DNA of 64,000 nucleotides from Halobacterium rubrum (GCF_021729015.1 NZ_JAJQQZ010000002.1:186001-250000), one strand, 5' to 3'; counted from the first letter of the stretch, positions 52,963 to 62,500 are shown. The notes: generated by a model from the letters alone, not told the origin. Translations and numbers: made by a program.

Positions 52963-53939
52963 GTCTCGGGGTCGAGGTAGCCGTAGAGGAGGTCCTGGAC
53001 GAGCCCGAGGCCGACGCCGACGAGCGCGAGAACGACGGTCGTCCCGACGAGCAGCGGGAGGTCGCGGAGCCGCACCGCGATCTGGGCGTACGCCGCGACG
53101 CCGGGGATGTGGAACAGCGCCTCGACGACGAACGCCCACAGCGCGATGACGGACACGAGTTCCGCGAACGACACCTCCAGCAGCGGGAGCGCGGCGTTCC
53201 GGACGGCGTGGCGGGCTTCCTGGAGCCGGCCGCCGCCGGTCGCTCGCAGCATCTTCGCGGCCATCGAGTAGCTGTACGTGAGCGCCTGATTGCGGACGTG
53301 GCGGAACAGGCCGGTGGCGAGGCCGACCGAGAGCACGGCCGCCGGCAGCAGATATCGGAGGCTCAGCGACCGCCAGGGGGCGGTGTTCGGCCAGCCGTAC
53401 TGGCCGTCCGGCCCCCAGGCGACCGGCTGCAGGAAGGGGAAGCCGCGGCGCACGAACGGCGGCCAGCACGACGGGCGCCCGGGTCCGGGAGTGTTCGTGC
53501 ACCACAGCGGGTGAGAGAGCCACTGGAACGTATCGGTGAGCTGGAAGATGACCATGGACCCGAGCACCATCACGGGGACGCCGAGCAGCACGTACGCGAA
53601 CACGCGCATCGAGAGGTCTCTCCCCGGCGTCGCGTACGCCGCAGTGAGCCCGCCTGCGATGGCGAGGGCGTACGTGAACACGATGGCGGGCAGCACGTAC
53701 GCGAGCGTCCGCGGGATGGCGGCGAGGAGCACGTCGCCGACGGGACGACCGAGCGACTCCGAGTACCCCCACTCGAAGACGAGCACGTCGCCGACGTACG
53801 TGACGTACTGGTCGAGCAGCGGCGGCGTCGACGGGTCGTAGAGGTTCGCCGCGACGACGAGGAACGTCAGCGACACGACGAGGAACGCGGCGACGGCGGC
53901 GAGCGCGGTCCGGCGGACGACGTACGCCGGCCAGCTCAT
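52959..53939 (-). CDS. DppB/OppB-type ABC permease (copy 3)
   Basis: A 326-residue permease. Helix 1 is RRTALAAVAAFLVVSLTFLV, and the EAA-like motif is RHAVRNAALPLLEVSFAELV. The periplasmic loop is longer and carries Cys residues in WCTNTPGPGRPSCWPPF, unlike copies 1 and 2. The C-terminus is DLLYGYLDPET. I chose the ATG at 53939, next to helix 1; the upstream open frame has no membrane character. It is divergent from C copy 2 across 181 bases. Confidence 0.89.
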   Translation of the reverse strand: MSWPAYVVRRTALAAVAAFLVVSLTFLVVAANLYDPSTPPLLDQYVTYVGDVLVFEWGYSESLGRPVGDVLLAAIPRTLAYVLPAIVFTYALAIAGGLTAAYATPGRDLSMRVFAYVLLGVPVMVLGSMVIFQLTDTFQWLSHPLWCTNTPGPGRPSCWPPFVRRGFPFLQPVAWGPDGQYGWPNTAPWRSLSLRYLLPAAVLSVGLATGLFRHVRNQALTYSYSMAAKMLRATGGGRLQEARHAVRNAALPLLEVSFAELVSVIALWAFVVEALFHIPGVAAYAQIAVRLRDLPLLVGTTVVLALVGVGLGLVQDLLYGYLDPET

Positions 53940-54082
53940 CCGCGTCCCCCGGTGCTCGGACGGCGCCACCCGGAGGCCGGCTGGCGAGCACCCCGGGAGT
54001 GGGCGGTTGGCGAACTGCACGGATAGCTGACCACGGTGGAGGGCGTGGGCGGCATGCGTTCCCGCGACACTTGTCCACAAAG

Positions 54083-54092
54083 TTTTATAATT
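54083..54092 (+). promoter_or_regulatory. TATA box for permease C copy 2
   Basis: ttttataatt lies about 30 bases before the ATG at 54121; strong AT-rich element in a GC-rich gap, likely promoter for the C-D-F operon. Confidence 0.75.
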
Positions 54093-54120
54093 GTTGCCCG
54101 GGCTTCCCACGTACGTCACG

Positions 54121-55311
54121 ATGCCCTCCACCGAGCTCGAATCAGCGCGGTTCACCAGTATCGACTGGGCCACGGAGTCCGGGGGGTGGCGGTCGGTCCG
54201 CCTCCGGACCGCCGGCCTCGTCGCCGCCCTGCTGGTGGTCGCCGCGCTGTTCACCTACGACTACGTGGTGGCACCCCGGGAGCTGTTCGAGTTCCTGGAC
54301 TGGGACGTCACCCGCATCGACTGGCTGTTCCTGGTCTCGACGGTGCTGTTCGTCAGGTACGCCGTCGTCCCGCTGGCCGCGAACCGCGACCGCGCGGCGT
54401 CGTACGCCGCCGAGTTCGCGCGGCGGCCGGCGGGCGTGCTCAGCCTCGGCTACATCCTCGCGTTCGGCGTGCTCGGCGTCGTCGGCCCGGAGTGGTTCGG
54501 GCTGGCGCGCGTCGACTTCGGGACGAAACTCCAGCCGCCGGTGTTCGCGACCTTCGACGCAGCCGACGTCTGGCCCTACACCTGCGTCGGGAACTCCGTC
54601 GGGGACGTCTGCCACGGCACCTGGCAGTACCCGCTGGGGACCACGCGCGTCGGCGAAGACATGGTGAAGCTCATCGTCTACGCCATCCGGATCGGCCTCC
54701 AGCTCGCGCTGTCGGCGGCGATGATCATGGTCGTCGTCGCCACCGCCGTGGGCACCGCAGCCGGCTACTTCGGCGGCTGGGTCGACGACGTGCTGATGCG
54801 GTACGTCGACGTCCAGCAGACGATTCCCGCCGTCGTCGTCTACATCGTTCTCGCGACCATGTACCTCGGACAGGGACTGTTCGCGCTCGCACTCATCTTC
54901 GGCCTCCTCGACTGGGGCGGCATCGCCCGCCTCGTCCGGTCGGAGGCGATGCAGCGTCGCACCGACGGTTTCGTCCGCGCCGCCCGCAGCGCCGGCGCCA
55001 GCGACTTCCACGTCGTCCGCAAACACGTGATTCCGAACTCCACTGCTACCATCGTCACGGCCCTGACTCGCCAGATTCCCCTGCTCATTCTCGCGCAGGT
55101 GGCACTCGCCTACCTCAAGCTGAACAACGTCGCCTACCGCTCGCTGGGCGAGGTGCTGCTGCGGGGGCTGTCCGGGAACCCCGTGCCGTGGCACCAGAAG
55201 TGGTGGATTGCGGGGTTCATCACGCTGTTCCTCGTGCTCACGGTCGTGTCCTTCAACGTCTTCGGGGACGTGGTCCGGGACGTGCTCGACCCGCAATCGG
55301 AGGTGGCCTAG
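54121..55311 (+). CDS. DppC/OppC-type ABC permease (copy 2)
   Basis: A 396-residue permease with the same layout as copy 1: similar N-terminus (FTSIDWAT versus FTSVDWAS), extra hydrophobic segments, the Cys pair in TCVGNSVGDVCHG, and a Gly-Thr motif in YPLGTTRVGEDMVK. The EAA-like helix is KHVIPNSTATIVTALTRQ. The two copies arose by duplication. The stop directly abuts the next gene's ATG (55312), so it is co-translated with the ATPase genes. Confidence 0.89.
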   Translation: MPSTELESARFTSIDWATESGGWRSVRLRTAGLVAALLVVAALFTYDYVVAPRELFEFLDWDVTRIDWLFLVSTVLFVRYAVVPLAANRDRAASYAAEFARRPAGVLSLGYILAFGVLGVVGPEWFGLARVDFGTKLQPPVFATFDAADVWPYTCVGNSVGDVCHGTWQYPLGTTRVGEDMVKLIVYAIRIGLQLALSAAMIMVVVATAVGTAAGYFGGWVDDVLMRYVDVQQTIPAVVVYIVLATMYLGQGLFALALIFGLLDWGGIARLVRSEAMQRRTDGFVRAARSAGASDFHVVRKHVIPNSTATIVTALTRQIPLLILAQVALAYLKLNNVAYRSLGEVLLRGLSGNPVPWHQKWWIAGFITLFLVLTVVSFNVFGDVVRDVLDPQSEVA

Positions 55312-56322
55312 ATGACTGAACCGCTGCTGTCCGTGCGCGACCTCCACACGCAGTTCGACACCGACGACGGGACCGTGCGGGCCGTCGACGGCGTGAGCTT
55401 CGACGTCGAGGCCGGCGAGACCGTCTGTCTCGTCGGCGAGTCCGGCTCCGGGAAGACCGTCGCCTGCGAGTCCATCACGAAGCTCGTGCCACAGCCGCCC
55501 GGGAAGATCACCGGCGGCGAGGTGGTCTTCGACGGCGAAGACCTCACCGGGCTCTCCGGGAAGGCGCTGCGGGAGTACCGGGGCGGCCGCATCGGGCACG
55601 TCTTCCAGAACCCGCAGGGCGCGCTCGACCCCGTCTACACGGTCGGCGACCAGCTCGTGGAGGCCATCCGGCTGCACCGCGACGTGCCGAAGTCGCGGGC
55701 CCGCGAGCGCGCCGTCGAGTTGCTCGACCGGGTCGGCATCGGGGACGTCGAGGAGCGCATCGACGACTACCCCCACCAGTTCTCCGGCGGCATGAAACAG
55801 CGCGTCGTGGTCGCGATGGCGCTGGCCTGCGACCCCGACCTGCTCATCGCCGACGAGCCGACGACGGCGCTGGACGTCACCATCCAGGCGCAGGTGCTGC
55901 GGCTGCTCGACGAACTGCAGGACGAGCGTGGGATGGCGATGCTGTTCGTCACCCACGACCTCGGCGTCGTCGCCGAGATCGCGGACCGCGTCGTCGTGAT
56001 GTACGCGGGCAAGGTGATGGAGACCGGCGACGTCTACCAGATATTCGAGGACCCATCGCACCCGTACACGCGCGCGCTGCTGGAGTGTCTGCCCGGCAGG
56101 GGCCGCGCGCTGGAGACCATCGGCGGGTCGCTGCCCGACCCGACGGACCCGCCGGACGGCTGCCGGTTCCACCCGCGGTGTCCCCACGCAGTCCCGAAGT
56201 GCGAGACCGGCAGCCAGCCGGACTTCGAGGACGTCGGCGGCGACCACGAGGTGTCCTGCGTGCTGCACGGCGACGAGCACAGACTGCCGGACGCGATGCT
56301 GGAGGTGGCCGACGATGACTGA
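55312..56322 (+). CDS. DppD/OppD-type ABC ATPase
   Basis: A 336-residue ATPase. Walker A is GESGSGKT, the ABC signature is FSGGMKQR, Walker B is [12 protein letters not shown], and the switch His is in FVTHDLG. The C-terminal domain typical of D/F subunits contains the Cys pattern C284, C290, C297 and C316 ([14 protein letters not shown], then SCVLHG), which in some bacterial DppD proteins binds an Fe-S cluster. It forms a heterodimer with the next gene product to power the permease pair. The stop overlaps the next gene by eight bases. Confidence 0.93.
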   Translation: MTEPLLSVRDLHTQFDTDDGTVRAVDGVSFDVEAGETVCLVGESGSGKTVACESITKLVPQPPGKITGGEVVFDGEDLTGLSGKALREYRGGRIGHVFQNPQGALDPVYTVGDQLVEAIRLHRDVPKSRARERAVELLDRVGIGDVEERIDDYPHQFSGGMKQRVVVAMALACDPDLLIADEPTTALDVTIQAQVLRLLDELQDERGMAMLFVTHDLGVVAEIADRVVVMYAGKVMETGDVYQIFEDPSHPYTRALLECLPGRGRALETIGGSLPDPTDPPDGCRFHPRCPHAVPKCETGSQPDFEDVGGDHEVSCVLHGDEHRLPDAMLEVADDD

Positions 56323-57589
56323 CGAGTCCGAGGCGGACGCCATCCTCTCGGTGCGGAACCTGGAGAAACACTACCCCGTCCGGTCGGGGCTGCTGCGCCG
56401 GGTGACGGGCCACGTGAAGGCCGTCGACGGCGTGAGCTTCGACGTCCACGAGGGCGAGACCGTCGGGCTCGTCGGCGAGTCCGGCTGCGGGAAGTCCACG
56501 ACGGCGACCAGCCTGCTCCGGCTGGAAGAACCGACCGGCGGCGAGGTGTACTTCGAGGGCGAGGACATCACCGAGTACGGCAGCGACGACGAGCAGGCGT
56601 TCCGGCGGCGCGCCCAGATGGTGTTTCAGGACCCGAACTCGGCGTTCGACCCCCGGATGACCGTCGGGGAGTCCGTCGCCGAGCCGCTGGGCATCCACGG
56701 GCTGCGCGACGGGGACCGTCAGCGCCGCATCGTCGAGGACCTCCTCGAGCGCGTCGGGCTGTCGGCGGACGACGCCGACCAGTACCCCCACGAGTTCTCC
56801 GGCGGGCAGAAGCAACGCATCGCGCTCGCTCGCGCGCTCATCCTGAACCCCGACCTGCTCGTGGCCGACGAGCCGGTGAGCGCACTGGACGTCTCCGTGC
56901 AGGCGGAGATTCTCTCCCTGCTCGACGACCTCCAGTCCGAGCTCGGGCTGTCGATGCTGCTCATCAGCCACGACCTCGGCGTCGTCCGGCAGGTCTGTGA
57001 CCGCGTCGGCGTGATGTACCTCGGCGAGCTCGTGGAGATGGCGCCCACCGAGGAGCTGTTCGCGAACCCCCAGCACCCGTACACCGAGGCGCTGCTGGCG
57101 TCCATCCCGGACCCCGACCCCCGGAACCGCGGCGACGCCGTGGAGCTCACGGGCGACGTCCCGGACCCCTCGGACCCGCCGAGTGGCTGCTCGTTCCACC
57201 CGCGCTGTCCCCGCGTCGTCCCGCCGGCGGACTACGACTTCCCCGAGGACTCGTTCCGCGAGGTGCTGGACTTCCGGCTGTCCGTCGAGAACGGCGACGT
57301 GGACGGCGACGAGTTCGCGTCACCAGCGGACGTCCGCGACGAGTTCGACCTGCCGCCGGAGCTCCCCGACGGGGACGCCGACGCCGTCATCTCGGCGGCC
57401 ATCGAGGACGTGCTCGCCGGGGACACCGGAGCTGCCGCCGACCGGCTCGGCGACGCCTTCGAGACGGTCTGCGAGCGGGAGGCGCCGGAGCTCGTGGAGA
57501 CCGACGCCGGCCACCCCGCCGCGTGCCACCTCCACGGCGCCGCCAGCGAACACGCACCGCCAGAGCTCTCGGCCAGCGACGACGACTGA
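56315..57589 (+). CDS. DppF/OppF-type ABC ATPase with enlarged C-terminal domain
   Basis: A 424-residue ATPase, about 90 residues longer than usual. Walker A is GESGCGKST, the signature is FSGGQKQR, Walker B is [12 protein letters not shown], and the switch His is in LISHDLG. The C-terminal Cys domain begins with [13 protein letters not shown] and ends with [12 protein letters not shown] and AACHLHG, but between them lies an acidic insertion of about 80 residues (e.g. [20 protein letters not shown]). The meaning of the insertion is unknown. It ends the transporter operon before the pantoate kinase gene. Confidence 0.92.
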   Translation: MTDESEADAILSVRNLEKHYPVRSGLLRRVTGHVKAVDGVSFDVHEGETVGLVGESGCGKSTTATSLLRLEEPTGGEVYFEGEDITEYGSDDEQAFRRRAQMVFQDPNSAFDPRMTVGESVAEPLGIHGLRDGDRQRRIVEDLLERVGLSADDADQYPHEFSGGQKQRIALARALILNPDLLVADEPVSALDVSVQAEILSLLDDLQSELGLSMLLISHDLGVVRQVCDRVGVMYLGELVEMAPTEELFANPQHPYTEALLASIPDPDPRNRGDAVELTGDVPDPSDPPSGCSFHPRCPRVVPPADYDFPEDSFREVLDFRLSVENGDVDGDEFASPADVRDEFDLPPELPDGDADAVISAAIEDVLAGDTGAAADRLGDAFETVCEREAPELVETDAGHPAACHLHGAASEHAPPELSASDDD

Positions 57590-57689
57590 CCGGCGGCGAC
57601 TCGCCACCAGGCGGGGGCGGCAGTGGGCCGGTGAGAGCCGCGCGCCGAGACTGCAACGCTTACGGTCGCCCGCCGTCGAAGGCGATGCA

Positions 57690-58535
57690 ATGACCAGCGA
57701 CGGCGAGGCGGTGACCGCGTTCGCGCCGGGGCACGTGACCGGCTTCTTCAGCGTGAGCGCGTCGGACGCCGAGGAGTCGGCGCGGACCGGCTCCCGGGGA
57801 GCGGGTGTGACGCTCTCGGAGGGCGTGACGGTCGCGGTGGCGCCCGGCGGCGGCGGCCGCGATGTCGTGCTGAACGGCGACCCGACGGACGTGGAAAGCG
57901 CGTTCGGCGTGCTCGACGCGCTCGGCGTGGACGCGAGGGTGTACGCCGAGACCGAACTGCCGCTGGGCGCGGGGTTCGGCGTGTCCGGCGCGACGGCGCT
58001 GGCGACGGCGCTGGCGGCCAACGAGGCCTTCGACTGTGGGCGGTCGGAGAACGACCTCGTGCGGGTCGCGCACGCCGCCGAGGTCGAGGCCGGCACCGGG
58101 CTCGGGGACGTGGTCGCACAGGCGCGCGGCGGCGTCCCGGTCCGACTGGAGGCGGGCGCACCGCCGTACGGCAGCCTCGACGGCGTGCCGGCGAGCGGGC
58201 ACGTCGAGTACGTCTCCTTCGGCGGGCTGTCCACCAGCGAAGTCATCGGCGGCGACACGAGCGAGCTGTCGGCGGCCGGCGAGGACGCACTGGACGGCCT
58301 CCGGGCGGACCCAACGCTCCCCGAGTTCTTCGCGGCCTCGCGGCGGTTCGCGCGCGCCGCCGGCCTGCTCGACGGCGAGGTCGAGGACGCCATCGCGGCC
58401 GTCCGGGCCGAGGGCGGGGAGGCGGCGATGGCGATGCTCGGCCGGACGGTGTTCGCGCTCGGCACGGGGCTCAGCGACGCCGGCTACGACGCCGAGCGCT
58501 GCGAGATTCACCGGGCGGGCGCGTCGCTGCGGTAG
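57690..58535 (+). CDS. Pantoate kinase (archaeal CoA pathway)
   Basis: A 281-residue GHMP-superfamily kinase. The N-terminus AFAPGHVTGFFSV and the ATP-binding motif PLGAGFGVSGATALATALAA (the PxxxGxGxS loop) identify it, with GTGLGDVVAQARGGVPVR in the middle. Pantoate kinase phosphorylates pantoate, and the product is joined to beta-alanine by the enzyme encoded next. This two-enzyme path replaces the bacterial pantothenate synthetase and kinase. It is 100 bases after the transporter operon and 55 bases before its partner. Confidence 0.93.
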   Translation: MTSDGEAVTAFAPGHVTGFFSVSASDAEESARTGSRGAGVTLSEGVTVAVAPGGGGRDVVLNGDPTDVESAFGVLDALGVDARVYAETELPLGAGFGVSGATALATALAANEAFDCGRSENDLVRVAHAAEVEAGTGLGDVVAQARGGVPVRLEAGAPPYGSLDGVPASGHVEYVSFGGLSTSEVIGGDTSELSAAGEDALDGLRADPTLPEFFAASRRFARAAGLLDGEVEDAIAAVRAEGGEAAMAMLGRTVFALGTGLSDAGYDAERCEIHRAGASLR

Positions 58536-58590
58536 CCGGCCGCTGCGCCGAGAGCGGGCGATTTTTGCACGAGAGGAGCGACCCTGTGGT

Positions 58591-59340
58591 ATGACCGAGA
58601 TTCCCGAGGACCACCCGCGCCACGACTCGCTGGTGACCCGCCACCGCATCGAGGACGGCGTCGACCGGGGCGTGACGAGCCGGCAGGGACTCATCGCGCA
58701 GGGCCGCGGGGAGGCCTACGACTACCTGCTGGGCGAGCAGACGATTCCGAGCGCCGACGACGCCGAGCGGGCGGCGGCCGCCCACCTGCTGCTCGCCGAC
58801 CACCCCGTGCTGTCGGTGAACGGGAACGTCGCCGCGCTCGTCCCGGGCGAGCTCGTCGAGCTGGCCGAGGTGACTGGCGCCGATCTCGAAGTGAACCTCT
58901 TCAACAGGACCGAACAGCGCGTCGAGCGCATCGCCGAGTACCTCCGCGAGCACGGCGCCGACGAGGTGAAGGGGACGAAGGCGGACGCCCGGATTCCGGG
59001 GCTGGACCACGAGCGCGCGAAGGTCGACAGCGACGGCATCTTCGACGCCGACGTGGTGCTGGTGCCGCTGGAGGACGGTGACCGAGCGGAGGCGCTCGCC
59101 GACATGGGGAAGACGGAGCTCGTCGTGGACCTGAACCCGCTCTCGCGGTCGGCCCAGACTGCTTCGGTGCCCATCGTGGACAACGCGGTGCGCGCCATCC
59201 CGAACATCACGGCCCACGCTCGCGACCTGCGGGGCGCGAGCCGGGCGGAGCTGGAAGCGGTCGTCGAAGAGTTCGACGCCGGGGCGGCGCTGGCCGCCGC
59301 GGAGGAGAGGATTCGGACGGGAGCGAGCGAGGAGGAGTGA
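58591..59340 (+). CDS. 4-phosphopantoate--beta-alanine ligase (phosphopantothenate synthetase)
   Basis: A 249-residue archaeal enzyme that joins 4-phosphopantoate and beta-alanine using ATP. Conserved stretches: HPRHDSLVTRHRIEDGVDRG at the N-terminus, [40 protein letters not shown] and VVDLNPLSRSAQTASVPIVD. It completes the CoA pathway step begun by the preceding pantoate kinase. An AT-rich atttttgc lies about 28 bases before the ATG at 58591. Confidence 0.94.
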   Translation: MTEIPEDHPRHDSLVTRHRIEDGVDRGVTSRQGLIAQGRGEAYDYLLGEQTIPSADDAERAAAAHLLLADHPVLSVNGNVAALVPGELVELAEVTGADLEVNLFNRTEQRVERIAEYLREHGADEVKGTKADARIPGLDHERAKVDSDGIFDADVVLVPLEDGDRAEALADMGKTELVVDLNPLSRSAQTASVPIVDNAVRAIPNITAHARDLRGASRAELEAVVEEFDAGAALAAAEERIRTGASEEE

Positions 59341-59400
59341 GTGGCAGAGCACGATGCGGGAACACCCCGTCACTGGCAGGAACCGAACGCCTTTTGATTG

Positions 59401-59416
59401 TTTAGGTTGGCCTAAA
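59401..59416. promoter_or_regulatory. DtxR/SirR-like palindromic operator
   Basis: tttaggttggcctaaa is a perfect 6-4-6 palindrome. It matches the iron-regulator DtxR box core TTAGGTTAGCCTAA in 13 of 14 bases. It lies in an AT-rich promoter region before the gene at 59542 (and before a possible short gene at 59421). Haloarchaea have DtxR-family metal regulators (SirR, Idr), so metal control of the downstream gene is likely. Confidence 0.68.
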
Positions 59417-59420
59417 TTAC

Positions 59421-59540
59421 GTGACCCAGATCGAGTGTCGCGCGCCCCCGGCTCGTGGGCGCAGCGAGCAAGCGTCGTGCAGCGGCCACAGCGGAACGCT
59501 CGCCGGCTACTGTCGGCGCGCGGACGACGAGAACGCCTGA
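59421..59540 (+). CDS. Possible 39-residue Cys-containing peptide, doubtful
   Basis: A short frame from GTG 59421 to TGA 59538-59540, with Cys in IECRAPP, ASCSGH and GYCRRADDENA. It begins five bases after the DtxR-like palindrome and ends one base before the ATG of the next gene, so it could be a leaderless coupled leader peptide. Nothing else supports it and it may be chance. Confidence 0.25.
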   Translation: MTQIECRAPPARGRSEQASCSGHSGTLAGYCRRADDENA

Positions 59541-59541
59541 G

Positions 59542-60309
59542 ATGGTCGGCACCGACCTCGCGACCATCCGCGGCCGCCTTGAGGCGCTGGCCGACCCCGA
59601 CGGCGGGTTCGTCGTCGCGTGCGGCCGCACCGGCGAGCGACCGTTCCCAGTGGCCGGCCTGCGCTTCCCGGACCGGGAGACGGCTGCCGACGCGCTCTCG
59701 CTTGCGACCGCGTACCGGGAGACGCTCGCGCGCTACGACCCCTGGACGCCACGGTACGACCTCGTGGTCCACGGCACGCCCGTGCCGCCGGCGGCGGCCG
59801 AGGCGCCGGACTGCTCGGACGTCTGCCACGACGTCGTCGGCGCCGTCTTCGAGGCGCTGTCGGCCAGCGGCAACGAGGCCGCCGAGCGCGCCGTGCTCGA
59901 CGACTACCTCGCCGCCGCCGAGGCGACCACTGACGTCGACGACCTCTCGGTTGTGTTGCTGGCGTCGACGGCCGACGCCCTCGACAGCCACCTCGCGCCC
60001 GGGGAGCGGGCGTCGGTGCTCCGGGACGCCGCCGGCCGCGTCGACGTCGTCGGCGCCGACGCGACGCCGGGCGGTGCGCTGGGTACCGTCGCCGCTGCGG
60101 GCCTCGCCGACACGGTCACGCGGACGACCGACGGCTGGCGATTCGCGGCTGCAGCGACCGGCGCGCGTGGGCCGGTGACCCTTCCGGTGGCGGTGGCGCT
60201 GCTGGCGACGGAGTCAGTGCAGGCGCCGGCGTTCACACCGGTGGCCGACCGCGTCGAAGTCAGGCCGACGGGCGGCCCCCGCGGGCTGGCGACCGCCGGC
60301 TCAGAGTAG
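59542..60309 (+). CDS. Haloarchaeal protein of unknown function behind a DtxR-like site
   Basis: A 255-residue acidic protein. The N-terminal ~75 residues (TIRGRLEALADPDGGFVVAC, RPFPVAGLRFPDRETAADA, ARYDPWTPRYDLVVHGTP) look like a small alpha-beta domain, and the rest (CSDVCHDVVGAVFEALSASG, VVLLASTADALDSHLAPGER, GPVTLPVAVALLATES) a second helical domain with a CxxxC motif. I recall haloarchaeal families named DUF7552/DUF7551 with these parts, but no function. I use the ATG at 59542; the in-frame upstream GTG at 59455 adds an Arg/Ala leader unlike a real N-terminus. It ends overlapping ThiR by nine bases. Confidence 0.72.
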   Translation: MVGTDLATIRGRLEALADPDGGFVVACGRTGERPFPVAGLRFPDRETAADALSLATAYRETLARYDPWTPRYDLVVHGTPVPPAAAEAPDCSDVCHDVVGAVFEALSASGNEAAERAVLDDYLAAAEATTDVDDLSVVLLASTADALDSHLAPGERASVLRDAAGRVDVVGADATPGGALGTVAAAGLADTVTRTTDGWRFAAAATGARGPVTLPVAVALLATESVQAPAFTPVADRVEVRPTGGPRGLATAGSE

Positions 60310-61209
60310 CTCGCGAGCCATCCGCACGGCTTCGGGGGCGTCCTCGGCGAGCAGGTAGACGATGGGTTCGACGCCGTAGCCGCCCGTCTGGTAGAGAACG
60401 TCGACGGCCTCGGCGTCGGCGACCGCGTCCCGGACGTAGCTGTCGTCGCCGCTGGACTCACCCTCGGGGTCGAACTCCACGACGTCGTAGCCGGCGTCGG
60501 CCAGCGCCTCGACGGTGTCCTCGCTGTACGTCACGTTCAGCGCTGCCTGCGCGTCGGCGCCGGCGTCCCGGGCGGCCAGCAGGACGGTGGCGACGTACGC
60601 GCTCACGCCGAACTCCGGCTCGGCGGGAATCTCCGTACGTCCCATCACGTCCAGAATCCGGCCGGGGACCCCGGCCACGTCCTCGACGGCCTCGGCGTCC
60701 GGCGTGCACTCCACGAGGTTCGCGCCGACCGCCGGAATCAGCGTCGCGAACCCACTGGTGTGTTCGAGCATCCGGACGCCGCGCCGCACCGAGGACAGCA
60801 CCCGCTCGCGGACCCGCACCTCGCTGTCGGTGTCGTGGACCGTGAAGTCGCCGTCGTACTCCGAAAGCGCCGGGTTCGCGTCCTCGTGGCGCTCCGCCAG
60901 CAGGTCGCCGCTGGCCGAGAGCCGCCGGATGAGGACCTCGGCCTCGACGAGCGCCTGCACCTGTGAGACGTCGCCGCTGGCCAGCCCCTCGCCGACGCGC
61001 TCGACCGTCTCGCGCACCCGGTCGTCGCTCTCGATGTCGGCGTCGGTCGCGACGTCGCCGTGGGCGTACTTCGAAACCGCCGACTGGCTGACGCCCAGCA
61101 GCTCGGCGACCTCGTGCTGGGTGAGCCCGCGCTCCCGCAGGTCGGCTGCCAGCAGCGACCGGAACGTCGGCAGGAACTCCTCGACGACGACCTCCTCGAT
61201 GAACTTCAT
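60301..61209 (-). CDS. thiR: ThiR-type transcriptional regulator (HTH + ThiN domain)
   Basis: A 302-residue protein. An N-terminal Xre-like HTH ([20 protein letters not shown], about 26-50) is followed by a ThiN domain (~130-302; [20 protein letters not shown], then [20 protein letters not shown]). ThiN normally makes thiamine phosphate as part of ThiDN; fused to an HTH it is the archaeal regulator ThiR, which senses thiamine phosphates and represses thiamine genes. No thi gene lies in this window, so its targets are elsewhere. It overlaps dcd by four bases (ATGA), suggesting co-translation. Confidence 0.9.
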   Translation of the reverse strand: MKFIEEVVVEEFLPTFRSLLAADLRERGLTQHEVAELLGVSQSAVSKYAHGDVATDADIESDDRVRETVERVGEGLASGDVSQVQALVEAEVLIRRLSASGDLLAERHEDANPALSEYDGDFTVHDTDSEVRVRERVLSSVRRGVRMLEHTSGFATLIPAVGANLVECTPDAEAVEDVAGVPGRILDVMGRTEIPAEPEFGVSAYVATVLLAARDAGADAQAALNVTYSEDTVEALADAGYDVVEFDPEGESSGDDSYVRDAVADAEAVDVLYQTGGYGVEPIVYLLAEDAPEAVRMARELL

Positions 61210-61793
61210 TGCTCGCCCCCGAACTCGCGGTCGCCCCGGATGCGAGAAGCCTGCGGGCCGTCCTGGTCCTGGTACTTCGAGCCGCGCTCCTCGCCGTACG
61301 GCCGGTCGGCGCGCGAGGACAGCTCCGTGAACACGAGCTGGCTGATACGCATCTCCGGCGTCAGCGCCACCGGGACCTTCCCCAGATTCGACAGTTCGAG
61401 CGTGACCCGCCCCTCGAACCCGGGGTCGATGAAGCCCGCTGTGGCATGCACTACCACGGCCAGCCGGCCGAGCGAGGAGCGGCCCTCGACCTGCGCGACG
61501 AGGTCCGGCGGCACCTCGACGCGTTCTTTCGTCGTGCCGAGCACGAAGTCCCCGGGGTGGAGGATGAACTCGTCGCCGTCGTCGACGACGGTCTCGGTGA
61601 CGTAGTCCTCGACTTCCGCCTCGCGGTTCGGGTGGATGCAGGGGACGTTCGCGCGCTCGAACTCCAGGAAGCGCCGGCCCAGTCGGACGTCGACGCTCGC
61701 CGGCTGCACCTGGAGGTCGACGTCCTCCAGGGGCTCGATGGCGAGGTCGCCGTCCGCCAGGCGCGCGAGGATGTCCCGGTCGGAGAGTATCAT
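61206..61793 (-). CDS. dcd: dCTP deaminase
   Basis: A 195-residue trimeric deaminase of the dUTPase fold. Active-site segments: [60 protein letters not shown] and [14 protein letters not shown] with the catalytic Glu. It converts dCTP to dUTP; some archaeal members also hydrolyse dUTP to dUMP, and I cannot tell which from sequence. The C-terminal tail ([19 protein letters not shown]) closes over the active site in the family. The start ATG at 61793 follows a 33-base gap from the Yip1 gene. Confidence 0.95.
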   Translation of the reverse strand: MILSDRDILARLADGDLAIEPLEDVDLQVQPASVDVRLGRRFLEFERANVPCIHPNREAEVEDYVTETVVDDGDEFILHPGDFVLGTTKERVEVPPDLVAQVEGRSSLGRLAVVVHATAGFIDPGFEGRVTLELSNLGKVPVALTPEMRISQLVFTELSSRADRPYGEERGSKYQDQDGPQASRIRGDREFGGEQ

Positions 61794-61826
61794 ACACCAA
61801 CAGTTGAGCGGGGTCGCCTAAAGGTT

Positions 61827-62444
61827 TCAGAAGAGGGTCAGCAGCCAGCCGCCGTACGCCACCAGCCCGCCGACGAGGAACGGCCCCGAGGAGCGCGCGT
61901 CGAACGCCACCGAGAGGCCGTGGCCGTAGAGGTACGTCTCCCAGCCGGCGACGACGAAGCCGACGGCGTGGGTGAGCACCGACGAGCGCCGGACGTTCGC
62001 CTGGAACTGGTCGGCGAACATCCGGGGCGTCGTCGTCGACGCGTCGCCGAGCGCGACGGCGAGCACCCCGAACGCCACGAACGACGTGAGGACGGTCGGC
62101 AGCGTCCCCCAGCCCGCGACGACGAGTGTCTCGCCGAAGTCGCCGTCGTGGCCGACCACGGCGCGCGCGAGCAGGTGAAGGACGCCGGCGACGACGACCC
62201 ACCCGATGGCGATCGCGAGCACGACACCGACGAGGTAGCCCGCGAGCGCACTCCAGACGGCGCCGCTCACGTCGCCACCGCCGCCGGCTGTCTCGAAGCG
62301 GCGGACGACGAGGACGCCGAAGCCGACGAGGGCGACGACCAGCGAGAGCGCGGCGAGCGTGACGGCGGTGGCGGCAGGCCGCAGTTCGAAGCCGTTGCGT
62401 TCGAAGTACTCGTGGGGGGCGACGACTGGCGTGCGGGGAGCCAT
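61827..62444 (-). CDS. Yip1-family membrane protein
   Basis: A 205-residue protein with about five hydrophobic helices: [40 protein letters not shown] and [20 protein letters not shown] among them. The pattern of a short N-terminal segment ([12 protein letters not shown]) before the helices is typical of archaeal Yip1 proteins. Function is unknown; eukaryotic Yip1 proteins act in vesicle traffic, which does not transfer to haloarchaea. It is divergent from pth2 across 56 bases. Confidence 0.8.
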   Translation of the reverse strand: MAPRTPVVAPHEYFERNGFELRPAATAVTLAALSLVVALVGFGVLVVRRFETAGGGGDVSGAVWSALAGYLVGVVLAIAIGWVVVAGVLHLLARAVVGHDGDFGETLVVAGWGTLPTVLTSFVAFGVLAVALGDASTTTPRMFADQFQANVRRSSVLTHAVGFVVAGWETYLYGHGLSVAFDARSSGPFLVGGLVAYGGWLLTLF

Positions 62445-62500
62445 GCGGCGTGCTGCGTCCGGCTCCGGCTTCCCGTTTTCGGCCGCGAGTAGCCAACGCT

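Noticed and set aside
59455-59541. GTG start at 59455 for the gene under the DtxR-like site
   Set aside because: Adds an Arg/Ala/Thr-rich leader unlike the rest of the acidic protein.
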